A program made the translations under genes and the position numbers. DNA of 64,000 bases from Legionella_C dresdenensis. Lineage in GTDB: Bacteria > Pseudomonadota > Gammaproteobacteria > Legionellales > Legionellaceae. Location: positions 29,697-93,696 of the forward strand of contig NZ_JBHSAB010000005.1 of the NCBI RefSeq assembly GCF_042649825.1. Direction: 5' to 3'. Below are positions 35,919 to 44,269 of the stretch, piece by piece (positions within the stretch are counted from its first letter, which is position 1; every line of letters starts with the position of its first letter). A model generated the notes under the pieces. The model saw only the letters and a list, made by a program, of their open reading frames with translations, was not told the DNA's origin and searched no databases.

Positions 35919-36095
35919 TCAACAACCATTAAATCCCTGATTTCTACATCATATCTAAATTTATCAGGATTCCATAGTGCTTTTGCAGGAATTTGGATTT
36001 TTAATTCGGGTGAGACTGTTCGATGTCATTGAGTCTTATTTAATTGTTTGATGCGTTGATTTTGTTAATCGGGAGAAACATGCAGGATATCTAAA

Positions 36096-36172
36096 TGGTG
36101 GCTATGGGTGGACTCGAACCACCGACCTCAGCATTATGAGTGCCGCGCTCTAACCGGCTGAGCTACATAGCC
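36096..36172 (-). tRNA. tRNA-Met (CAT), elongator
   Basis: On the minus strand, GGCTATG/CATAGCC acceptor, D arm TAGCTCAGCCGGTTAGAGCG, anticodon loop CTCATAA with CAT, T arm GGTTCGAGTCC, and encoded CCA (36096-36098). 77 nt. Sequence resembles E. coli elongator tRNA-Met (GGCTACGTAGCTCAG...); an Ile2 lysidine tRNA with the same CAT anticodon is less likely. It borders accessory island 2, a usual place for integration, though no attachment-site duplicate was found. Confidence 0.95.
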
Positions 36173-36273
36173 ACAAGACGGCGTGATTGTGTCGTTTAAT
36201 GAGGCTGATGTCAATATAAAAATAAATATTTTAAATAAAATACTATTTGAACACGCTATAAATTGATAAAATA

Positions 36274-37734
36274 ATGATCTGTTTGGGCGGATTTGGTGAT
36301 TTCATGGCTTCTCGTTTGCTGCAACTATTTTTTATATTTTATCAATTTATCCACAATATATTTAATTATATCTCGTCAAAGGAGCCATATCCTGAATTAA
36401 GAAAAATTCCAGATGTACTTAGGAATATCAATCACTTTGAGCATTATATGTCGCTTTACGAGCAATTAATCAAAATAAACCCTGATGACTATAATCAAAG
36501 CTCAAAGACAGAAGGGCCTTTAGTGCATTACCGTCTTCGACTGGACGGTGATGGCTTAATAAGATTAAGTGATATACGAGAGCAAAATATTTCATATTCA
36601 CCTCATGAAGCAAAGCAAATCGCCATTGCTATTTACCAGTTTGCATATAGTTATACGTTAATGAATGACAAAAAAGATTATCGCTTCCTCGATGCAGCGA
36701 TTGGCTCATTTTTAATGCGGCCTTTCACTACAATTCATGGTACCGATGATGTACGTGCAGTGAATAATCTGTTTCGGCAAATGGTTTTTTCATACAAGCA
36801 GAAAATTGAAAAAAACCGTCAGAATTTACCGAATGAAGAACACGCTAACAGTGCGCGATTGATTCAGCGGGCTTTTAGAAAGCATAGGTTTCAGCAGAAT
36901 AATAAACCGATTGAACCGCTATCTGAAGATTTAAAACAATCTATGCATGTTCATTTGATCTTGGAAAATCCAAGAAAACCAGAACCAAGGGCTGTATTAA
37001 CAGTTAAGCAAAAAATGCAATGGTCTCAGTTGGCAATCCCTGGTATGGAAGAATTGGCGCAAAAAGTTGCCACTCACCTTGTATTTCAACGTAATCATAA
37101 TAAATTTATCAGTCGCTTGCGGGAAGTTGTCAAGGATTTTAACCAGTTTCTGCATAGCCTTCCCTCTGATCAGCAAGAATATGTGATTGTTGTACCGAGA
37201 GAATCAAGAGCAAAAAGCAACCATTGGGTTACTGGGCTTGCTTTACATTACCTGGTTAAAAAGCCTTTGGCCATACTGTTTGCGGATGAAACCAAAGAGT
37301 TTATTACCAAAAATCAGACGATCAGGCATATGGTTTTTCTGGATGACGCTTTATATTCGGGGCGACAGATGGAGCAATTGGTGTCGCGCGCTAATCAACC
37401 AGGCATCAATTCAATATTGATTTTGCCTTTTTATTCCAAACGTATCTTTTATCTGCAGCGTTCTAACGTTTGTTTTTTAGGTGAGCTCATGCTGACGCCA
37501 CATGATATGATTTGTGATAAACGTATACAACCGCAAATGTGGACAACAGAAGATAATGAGAAACTTAACAAAAATCTGCCTAATAACTGGTCATGGGCCT
37601 CCAGTAAAATCGGGGTGTTTTTCGACCATAGAGTCGCAGATAATGCATCCACATTCTTAAATGATCTCCATGCCATTAATCAACATGGCGAGGAGCTGGT
37701 TCCACCCTCATATACTCAGCGACCATATAATTAA
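36274..37734 (+). CDS. Unknown protein with IQ motif and phosphoribosyltransferase-like domain
   Basis: 486 residues from the first ATG; an ATG ten codons in (36304) is an equal candidate. A short IQ calmodulin-binding motif SARLIQRAFRKHRFQQ lies near residues 193-208. Near residues 351-367 the sequence HMVFLDDALYSGRQMEQLV fits the PRPP-binding loop of type I phosphoribosyltransferases (hydrophobics, DD/ED, A-x-x-G-R/T), and the preceding VIVVPRESRAKSNHW and LHYLVKKPLAILFADE resemble the first strands of that fold. The C-terminal hundred residues are unassigned. An IQ motif in a bacterial protein suggests action inside a eukaryotic host. No signal peptide; a hydrophobic N-terminal helix (LLQLFFIFYQFIHNIF) is present. 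Confidence 0.78.
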   Translation: MICLGGFGDFMASRLLQLFFIFYQFIHNIFNYISSKEPYPELRKIPDVLRNINHFEHYMSLYEQLIKINPDDYNQSSKTEGPLVHYRLRLDGDGLIRLSDIREQNISYSPHEAKQIAIAIYQFAYSYTLMNDKKDYRFLDAAIGSFLMRPFTTIHGTDDVRAVNNLFRQMVFSYKQKIEKNRQNLPNEEHANSARLIQRAFRKHRFQQNNKPIEPLSEDLKQSMHVHLILENPRKPEPRAVLTVKQKMQWSQLAIPGMEELAQKVATHLVFQRNHNKFISRLREVVKDFNQFLHSLPSDQQEYVIVVPRESRAKSNHWVTGLALHYLVKKPLAILFADETKEFITKNQTIRHMVFLDDALYSGRQMEQLVSRANQPGINSILILPFYSKRIFYLQRSNVCFLGELMLTPHDMICDKRIQPQMWTTEDNEKLNKNLPNNWSWASSKIGVFFDHRVADNASTFLNDLHAINQHGEELVPPSYTQRPYN

Positions 37735-37815
37735 GTTCCGTGACGAAATTTTTTGCCGGATTCTTGCGGACTGTTGAAGACATTAAATGGAGAGATATAT
37801 AAGTTTTGCGATTAT

Positions 37816-37843
37816 CTGACATTTTTTTTAAACGGTATATAAT
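37816..37843 (+). promoter_or_regulatory. Sigma-70-type promoter for the 55-codon gene
   Basis: -35 CTGACA (37816-37821), 16-base spacer, -10 TATAAT (37838-37843): eleven of twelve consensus bases. It is 45 bases upstream of the start codon at 37889. Confidence 0.7.
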
Positions 37844-37888
37844 TATAGTTAGTCATAAATTTTTCTTTGTTTAACAAGGAGAGCAATT

Positions 37889-38056
37889 ATGTCAACTAAC
37901 AAAAGCTTTCAATCGAATAAAACCTCTAAAAGTTCAAATCCTGTCCATAATGAAAAACGGGAAAGCCGGCGTTTAAAAAGAGATATTGCAGGCGAAGGTA
38001 GTTCGCTAAAACATCAGAAAGACAAAACAGTTAATCCTTCCGATAGCGATGTATAG
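37889..38056 (+). CDS. Small hydrophilic basic protein, 55 residues
   Basis: ATG at 37889 is preceded by a strong Shine-Dalgarno AAGGAG seven bases upstream and by the best promoter match in the region. The product (starting MSTNKSFQSN, ending NPSDSDV) has no hydrophobic stretch, is rich in Ser, Lys and Asn, and contains a basic centre NEKRESRRLKRDI. It is predicted to be disordered. Not recognised. It lies between the IQ/PRTase-like gene and the armadillo pair. The strong expression signals argue for a real gene; its function is unknown. Confidence 0.65.
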   Translation: MSTNKSFQSNKTSKSSNPVHNEKRESRRLKRDIAGEGSSLKHQKDKTVNPSDSDV

Positions 38057-38230
38057 TGGGTTTCGGCAGCTTTCTTAACAAGCCGCTCATGAACACTGGT
38101 TTGAAGTTATTTTGCAGCCACATACATTTTCCTTGTCATAAAACAGGCATAATTCAAAAAAACAGCACTATTGATTAATGTTGATCTGATTGATATAATA
38201 ATGAACAAAAGGCATTCAGAGGATTTTACA

Positions 38231-39802
38231 GTGCTGTCCACTGCGGAATTGATAAAATATTTTATTATGACGGCATCAATGCAGTTTGAGCCGATTTCGG
38301 ATATTCTGAATAATTACGCTCGGGCTATTGTCGAGCTTTCAAAAGATCGGAAAAACTGGGCAGAGATGGTCGGGAATCAACGCCTTTTATTGGCGTTGAT
38401 CCAATCAATGCAGAAGGGCGATGAACAGATTAAAGCGCATGTCATAGGAGCTCTTGCTAATCTGACGCAGATTGAACAGAATCAGGCTAAAATAGCTGCT
38501 GTCGAAGGTATGTTGCCTGCGTTGCTTGGGCTAACAAAAAATCTGAATACGGAAATTCAAGTATGTGCAATACTCGCCTTAAGCAATCTGGCATCTCATG
38601 AACAGAATCAGGTTAAAATAGCTGAGATCACAGACATGTTGCCTGTTTTGCTTGAATTGACAGAGCATCCGGTTAAGCAAATTAAAGTATATGCAACAGG
38701 TTGCCTGGCTAATCTGGCAATGCATAAGCAGAATCAGGTTCGAATTGCTGATGTCAACGACATGTTACTTGCTTTGCTTAGATTAACAAAACGTCCGCCT
38801 GCTCAGATTGAACTTCAGGCAGCGCAAGCCTTGGCTGATCTGGCATCTGATGAACAGAATCAAGTTCAGGAAGCTGCTATCGAGGGCATGTTACCCGCTT
38901 CGCCTGAGCCCGAAAAAAATTTAGATACGCAAGTTCGAATACAGGCACTAAGAGCCTTGAGCAATTTGGCATCACATCAACAAAATAAGGTTAGAATCGC
39001 TGCTGTAGAAGGTATGTTACCGGCCTTACTTGAGTTAACGAAGGATACGAACCTTCAATTGGAGGCAGTAAAAACTTTAGGCAGACTGGTATCTCATAAA
39101 GAGAATAAGGCTCGAATAGCAGCGGTCGAAGGCATGGTACCCGCTTTGCTTGAGCTAACACAGCATCCAGATACGGAAATTCAATTCCGAGTAATTAGCG
39201 ACTTAGCCAATCTGGCGTCCGAGCAACAAAATCAGGTTCAAATGGCCGCTGTCGAAGGCATGTTACCCACTTCACTTAAGCTGGCAAAACACGCGGATCC
39301 GCAATTTAGGGTACGGGCAATAGCAACCTTGGTCGTGCTGGCATTGCATGAACAGAATTGGGTTCAAATGGCTGCTGCTATCGAAGGCATATTCCCCCTT
39401 TTGCTTGAGCTAACAAAACAGCCAGATGAGAACATTCAGTTATCGGCAATCATATGCTTGACCAATTTGTCATCTCAGCAACAAAGTATGGGTCAAATAG
39501 TTAAGGTAGATGGCTTGTTGACCGCAGTGCAGGGCCTAATGCAACATACTAATCTGCAAATTCAATATCAGGCAAAAAGATTTTTAACAAATCGGACAAG
39601 GTACCTGAACCAGCAGGCACTTACAGCGCCAGCCGCGAATGGGCAAAGTAATCAAAGTGCGGCGCCTGCAGAAAATAACATGCCCGGCACATCAGCCCTG
39701 AAACGTACACACCCGGAGAAATTTTTCTCAACAACTGATGACAATAACAAGAGAAGAAGGATTGGGGAATATTCTTCTACATCCCCCGCTTGTAATCAAT
39801 AA
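38231..39802 (+). CDS. Armadillo-repeat protein 1, putative effector
   Basis: The GTG at 38231 (523 residues) is chosen because it follows AGAGGATTTTACA, the same context as the GTG of the paralogue at 40071. The body is about ten tandem ~42-residue ARM repeats, each like NQVKIAEITDMLPVLLELTE followed by KQIKVYATGCLANLA. The C-terminal tail is low-complexity (QSNQSAAPAENNMPGTS) and ends with NNKRRRIGEYSS, a basic cluster like a nuclear localisation signal. ARM repeats make protein-binding solenoids as in beta-catenin and importin-alpha. No signal peptide. Tandem paralogue of the next gene with about three more repeats. Confidence 0.85.
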   Translation: MLSTAELIKYFIMTASMQFEPISDILNNYARAIVELSKDRKNWAEMVGNQRLLLALIQSMQKGDEQIKAHVIGALANLTQIEQNQAKIAAVEGMLPALLGLTKNLNTEIQVCAILALSNLASHEQNQVKIAEITDMLPVLLELTEHPVKQIKVYATGCLANLAMHKQNQVRIADVNDMLLALLRLTKRPPAQIELQAAQALADLASDEQNQVQEAAIEGMLPASPEPEKNLDTQVRIQALRALSNLASHQQNKVRIAAVEGMLPALLELTKDTNLQLEAVKTLGRLVSHKENKARIAAVEGMVPALLELTQHPDTEIQFRVISDLANLASEQQNQVQMAAVEGMLPTSLKLAKHADPQFRVRAIATLVVLALHEQNWVQMAAAIEGIFPLLLELTKQPDENIQLSAIICLTNLSSQQQSMGQIVKVDGLLTAVQGLMQHTNLQIQYQAKRFLTNRTRYLNQQALTAPAANGQSNQSAAPAENNMPGTSALKRTHPEKFFSTTDDNNKRRRIGEYSSTSPACNQ

Positions 39803-39845
39803 TTTCTCCTTGCAGCTCACTGCCATTCAGTTAAGAAAATGTAAC

Positions 39846-40010
39846 ATCCCCGCGAAGGCGGGGATCCATCCATCAAACAAGGTAAGGAGCTAACTTGAGA
39901 CATGGATTCCCGCCTTCGCGGGAATGACAGTATCATTAGCTTAATGGCAGTGGGCGGGGATTTATCCCTCAAATAAGATAAAAAGTCAACTTGAGAAAAA
40001 GATTCCCGCA
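39846..40010. repeat. Tandemly duplicated spacer with family D REPs
   Basis: ATCCCCGCGAAGGCGGGGAT (39846-39865) and its relative GGATTCCCGCCTTCGCGGGA (39904-39923) are family D palindromes. The stretch from GGCGGGGATCCATCC to GATTCCCGC recurs downstream, diverged, as GGCGGGGATTTATCC to GATTCCCGC (about 39953-40010), so the spacer is a direct duplication of roughly 60-70 bases. It separates the two armadillo paralogues. Confidence 0.6.
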
Positions 40011-40070
40011 ATTGAAGAATATTTGTCTAGTTGTTATAATAATTGCCAAATTAATTCAGGAGATTTTACA

Positions 40071-41273
40071 GTGCCTTTCAATGCGCAACTTATAGATGAT
40101 TTTATTGATTTAGCATCAAATCAGACTATGCCAGGCCCGGATAATCTAAATAGTGCTGCACGCATTATTTTAGAGCTTTTAAAAGATAAGAGACACTGGG
40201 TACAGATGGTAACAAATCAACGTTTTTTACCGGCATTGCTCCCATTAATGAAAGAGGGTGATGAGTTTACTAAAAAATGTGCAATAGGAGCCTTGCTTCA
40301 TCTGACAAGTTCAAAACAGAAGCAGGTTCAAATAGCTGCTGTCAATGATATGTTGCCTGCATTGCTTGGGCTAACAAAAAACCCGGATATGCCAATTCAA
40401 TTTCTGGCAATATGGGCTCTAACCAATCTGTCATGGCCTGAACAGAATTGGGTTAAAATAGCTGATGTCGAAGGCATGTTGCCCACCTTGCTTGAACTGG
40501 CAAAGCATCCGACAAAGAACATTAAACTATTTGCATTAATTGGCTTGGCCAATCTGGCGTTGCATCCACAGAATCACGTTCGAATGGCTGATGTCAACGG
40601 CATGTTGCCTGTTTTGCATATTCTGGTAAAACGTTCGCCTATTCCAATAGAAATTCAGGCAGCGCAAGCTTTGACTTCTCTGACAGTTGATGAACAAAAT
40701 CAGGATCAGGTTCAAGCGGCTGCTGCTTTCAAGGACGTATTATCCGGTTTGCCTGAGCCAGAAAATTGGGATGAAAAAATTCAATTATATGCATTAAGGA
40801 CCTTGAGCAATCTGGCAGCGGATAAACAGAACCAGGTTAAAATAGCTGCTGTCGAAGGCATGATACCTACTATGATTGAGCTAGTAAAACATTCAAATAT
40901 CCAAATTCAATCATGGGGAATAATTGGCTTGTCCAGGTTGTCATCTCAACCCTGCAGTATGGCTCAGATGGTGAGAGTTGTTGGCAAATTGCCCGAACAC
41001 GTGCAGCACCTTTTACAACATACTGATCCGGACATTCAATTGCATGCAACAACGTTTTTAGCTAATTGGAAAAACTACTTGAGCCAGGCACCTACAGTAC
41101 CAGCCGCGAATGCCCAAAGTAATCAAAGCGCGGCGCCTGCAGAAAATAACATGCCCGGCACATCAAGTCTGGAACGTACATACCCGGAGAAATTTTTCTC
41201 AACAGCTGATGACAATAACAAGAGTAGAAGGATTGGAGAATATTCTGAGGCGTCCCCCGCTTGTAAACAATAA
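40071..41273 (+). CDS. Armadillo-repeat protein 2, putative effector
   Basis: 400 residues from GTG at 40071, which has AGGAG eight bases upstream; the in-frame TTG at 40023 has no ribosome-binding site. About seven ARM repeats of the same type as the neighbour (for example VEGMLPTLLELAKHPTKNIK) are followed by the same tail, QSNQSAAPAENNMPGTS then NNKSRRIGEYSE. One Lys/Arg of the basic cluster is Ser here, weakening the nuclear-signal resemblance. The two genes are clearly a tandem duplication followed by repeat loss or gain. No signal peptide. Confidence 0.85.
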   Translation: MPFNAQLIDDFIDLASNQTMPGPDNLNSAARIILELLKDKRHWVQMVTNQRFLPALLPLMKEGDEFTKKCAIGALLHLTSSKQKQVQIAAVNDMLPALLGLTKNPDMPIQFLAIWALTNLSWPEQNWVKIADVEGMLPTLLELAKHPTKNIKLFALIGLANLALHPQNHVRMADVNGMLPVLHILVKRSPIPIEIQAAQALTSLTVDEQNQDQVQAAAAFKDVLSGLPEPENWDEKIQLYALRTLSNLAADKQNQVKIAAVEGMIPTMIELVKHSNIQIQSWGIIGLSRLSSQPCSMAQMVRVVGKLPEHVQHLLQHTDPDIQLHATTFLANWKNYLSQAPTVPAANAQSNQSAAPAENNMPGTSSLERTYPEKFFSTADDNNKSRRIGEYSEASPACKQ

Positions 41274-41354
41274 CTTCTCCTTTGCAAAGGAATTTCGCCC
41301 GTAAACCTATTATACTAAGTAAAATAGCCAGAGCGCGGAATAAGGCAATATAAG

Positions 41355-42938
41355 ATGGATGCGCAGAAGGAGCAAACAGGGATGTTACGCCAATGGCAAT
41401 TATTATTTGTTTATAATTGCTATCGGGTTTTTTGTATTGTAGCGTTTATTGCCTTATTCTTTTTTACCAGTCCGACATTTGATTTTTCTGATTTTATCTT
41501 TGGATTGATTCTGCTGACTTACATTTTCTGGGCGATTTTCTTTTTTTATCTTCAGCGAATAAAACTTCCCGGATTCAACGTCCAGGTATTATGGTCAGGA
41601 ACGCTCGATATTATTTATCTGATAATCCTTATCAGCGGCGTCAATGATATTCGCTCCGGGTTGGTCATTTTACTCAATGTGACGGTCGCAGTCCTCAGTA
41701 TTCTGGTGCCAGGCCGGCTTGCAATTTTTTTTGCCGCGGTAGCCAGTTCTATTTTGCTCGGAGTCGGGTTTGTACATTATTTGTATGACGACAGGCAGAT
41801 GCTTGACTATTTTTATTCCAGCGGGATGCATGGCATAGGTATTTTTGCAACTGCATTGACTGCATGGTATCTGGCGAACAGAGTGCGCAGCAGTGAGTTA
41901 ATTGCTGAGCACCGTGGTATTGAATTAGCCGATATGCAACGAATTAATGAATATATTATTGAACGTTTACATTCCGGGGTTATTTATCTGGGCGCAGATC
42001 AGCAGATACAATTAATTAATACTGCAACCCGGCATTTTTTTAACCTGCAACCTGATACTGAAATAAAATCCCTCGCTGAACTCTCAACTGCCTTGACTCA
42101 AAAATACAATCAGTTCCTCGACAAAATCAATTATGATTTAAGGCCGGCTCAGACGATTATTGACAGTCCTTATCTACGCGTCCATTTTTTTGCTGCCAGT
42201 GATTCGCCGCAAACAGCCGTTGTTATTTTTCTTGATGATATGTCAGCGATTGCGCAACAGGCACAGCAATTAAAACTTGCTTCTCTGGGGCGTTTTTCAG
42301 CCAGTATTGCTCATGAATTAAGGAATCCTCTTGGCGCTATTTCCCATGCAGTGCAGCTGTTTGGCGATAATCAGGCGTTGAATGAGGAAGATGCCCGCCT
42401 GAAGCAGCTCATAATTAATAATTGTAACCGAATGAATAATGTGATCAAGAATGTGCTCCAGCTGTCGCGTCGGGAAAAATCACAGCCCCAGATCATTGAG
42501 CTCATGCCTTTTTTTGAGCAGTTCAAGCATGAGTTCTGCAGTCATAATACCTGTAATATTATTATTGAAACGCCTGACGAGCCGATTTCAGTCCTTTTTG
42601 ACAAGAGCCAGCTCGAACAGATTCTGGTAATTCTCTGCGATAATGCCATTCATCACGGCAAAAATGAACGGGGAGAGGCTATTATTATAATCAGGGCCAA
42701 ACAAGACAGCAGAACAGCTGAAATCAGTATCTCCGATATGGGGAGGGGAGTGCCGCAAAATCTTGAACACGACATATTTGAACCGTTTTTTAGCACGGTA
42801 CGCACCGGTCTTGGGATGGGGTTATTTATTGCCAAAGATTTATGCGAAATTAATCAGGCTAACCTGACTCTGACTTATGCCCGAGAGAAAAGTTGTTTTG
42901 TGATTACGCTTAATCAAACCAGTGAGATGCAGTTATGA
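41355..42938 (+). CDS. pilS: Sensor histidine kinase PilS
   Basis: Membrane sensor of the type IV pilus two-component system. 527 residues: about six hydrophobic helices in residues 15-185, a PAS-like region (MQRINEYIIERLHSGVIYLG), the H box FSASIAHELRNPLGAISHAV with the phosphorylated His, N box LVILCDNAIHHG, and G boxes DMGRGVP and GLGMGLFIAKDL. It overlaps pilR by four bases. In pseudomonads PilS senses pilin in the membrane and, with PilR and RpoN, controls pilin transcription; a pilin-like target is at 9962. Confidence 0.93.
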   Translation: MDAQKEQTGMLRQWQLLFVYNCYRVFCIVAFIALFFFTSPTFDFSDFIFGLILLTYIFWAIFFFYLQRIKLPGFNVQVLWSGTLDIIYLIILISGVNDIRSGLVILLNVTVAVLSILVPGRLAIFFAAVASSILLGVGFVHYLYDDRQMLDYFYSSGMHGIGIFATALTAWYLANRVRSSELIAEHRGIELADMQRINEYIIERLHSGVIYLGADQQIQLINTATRHFFNLQPDTEIKSLAELSTALTQKYNQFLDKINYDLRPAQTIIDSPYLRVHFFAASDSPQTAVVIFLDDMSAIAQQAQQLKLASLGRFSASIAHELRNPLGAISHAVQLFGDNQALNEEDARLKQLIINNCNRMNNVIKNVLQLSRREKSQPQIIELMPFFEQFKHEFCSHNTCNIIIETPDEPISVLFDKSQLEQILVILCDNAIHHGKNERGEAIIIIRAKQDSRTAEISISDMGRGVPQNLEHDIFEPFFSTVRTGLGMGLFIAKDLCEINQANLTLTYAREKSCFVITLNQTSEMQL

Positions 42939-44263
42939 ATAAAAACTGTGTACTTGTTATTGATGATGAACCCGATATTTGCGAGCTATTATCGCTTACC
43001 CTGACCCGCATGGGGCTGAATTGTATAACAGCAAATAGTTATCAGCAGGCGCTGACGCAGCTGGAAGCCCGTAATTTTTCATTAGTACTGACTGATATGC
43101 GCCTGCCTGATGGCGATGGCATTGATGTGGTAAAATTTATCCAGAAGAACAAACCGCAGTTACCGGTTGCAGTGATTACGGCCTATGGCAATGTCGAGGG
43201 AGCAGTCAATACCTTGAAAGCCGGAGCTTTTGATTATATTTCAAAACCGGTTGATTTGACGCTGTTAAAAGACCTGGTAACAACAGCATTATCCATGCAG
43301 CAAAAAAAAGTGACTCCACCAGCGGATACGTTGCTTGGCAATAGCACGGTGATGAAAGAATTGAAAAACAGTATCGAAAAACTGGCGCGTAATCAGGCTC
43401 CGGTCTTTATTCTGGGTGAATCTGGAGTCGGTAAAGAACTGGTCGCGCAACTTATCCATCGCCAGGGGCCGCGTGCTGAAAAGCCATTTATTCCGGTCAA
43501 CTGCGGCGCAATTCCGGCTGAACTGATGGAGTCTGAGTTTTTCGGTCATAAAAAAGGCAGTTTTACAGGCGCAATCGCCGACAAGGCCGGGCTTTTTGAG
43601 GCGGCCAATGGGGGAACTCTGTTTTTGGATGAAATCGCCGAGTTGCCTCTGGCTATGCAGGTTAAATTGCTTCGCGCCATTCAGGAAAAAGCGATTAAAC
43701 CAATCGGGGAGCATAATGAAATACCGGTTGATGTCAGGATTCTCAGTGCCAGCCATAAAAATTTACAGGCTGAAATTATCGCTGGGCGTTTTCGTCAGGA
43801 TTTGTATTATAGGGTTAACGTCATCGAATTAAAGGTACCGACTCTGCAGGAGCGGCTTGAGGATATTCCGCTTCTTGCCAACCATATTTTGAAAAAACTG
43901 GCTGAAAAACAACAGCGCGGTGTGGCTCCGTTATCAAAAAACTGTATTCAGGCTTTGCAGGCTTATCCCTTTCCGGGTAATGTCCGTGAGTTAGAAAATA
44001 TTCTGGAGCGGGCAATAGCGCTCTGTGAAGATAATACGATTAATGTAAGCGACTTGCATTTGCCGCAGCAAAGCAGTTTGCCGGTTACCGCGTCGAAAGA
44101 AAGCATCAAAGATCTTGATGGCTCTTTGCATGATCATGAGAAAGAAATTATCTTAAACGCCCTGGAGAAAACGAAGTGGAACCGTACAGCAGCGGCCAAA
44201 ATACTTGGCGTTAGCTTCAGGACATTACGTTATCGGTTAAAGAAATTGGGATTGGATGAGTAA
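42935..44263 (+). CDS. pilR: Sigma-54-dependent response regulator PilR
   Basis: 442-residue NtrC-type activator. Receiver: VIDDEPDI, phosphoacceptor Asp in LTDMRLPDGDG, Lys in YISKPVD. AAA+ domain: Walker A GESGVGKE, sigma-54 contact loop GSFTGA (the PilR variant of GAFTGA), Walker B GGTLFLDEIAELP. C-terminal Fis-type HTH WNRTAAAKILGVSFRTLRYR. Paired with PilS by ATGA overlap. It is convergent with the protease gene with a 6-base gap. Confidence 0.95.
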   Translation: MNKNCVLVIDDEPDICELLSLTLTRMGLNCITANSYQQALTQLEARNFSLVLTDMRLPDGDGIDVVKFIQKNKPQLPVAVITAYGNVEGAVNTLKAGAFDYISKPVDLTLLKDLVTTALSMQQKKVTPPADTLLGNSTVMKELKNSIEKLARNQAPVFILGESGVGKELVAQLIHRQGPRAEKPFIPVNCGAIPAELMESEFFGHKKGSFTGAIADKAGLFEAANGGTLFLDEIAELPLAMQVKLLRAIQEKAIKPIGEHNEIPVDVRILSASHKNLQAEIIAGRFRQDLYYRVNVIELKVPTLQERLEDIPLLANHILKKLAEKQQRGVAPLSKNCIQALQAYPFPGNVRELENILERAIALCEDNTINVSDLHLPQQSSLPVTASKESIKDLDGSLHDHEKEIILNALEKTKWNRTAAAKILGVSFRTLRYRLKKLGLDE

Positions 44264-44269
44264 GTTGGG

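Noticed and set aside
41250..41273. C-terminal Cys of the ARM proteins (PACKQ, PACNQ) as a CaaX prenylation box
   Set aside because: The Cys is third from the end, not fourth, so it does not fit CaaX.
36096..41273. Integrated prophage or ICE beside tRNA-Met
   Set aside because: No integrase, phage structural, conjugation or attachment-site duplicate was found.
43289..43756. 155-codon frame antisense to pilR
   Set aside because: Falls within the AAA+ domain of an intact pilR; no ribosome-binding site.
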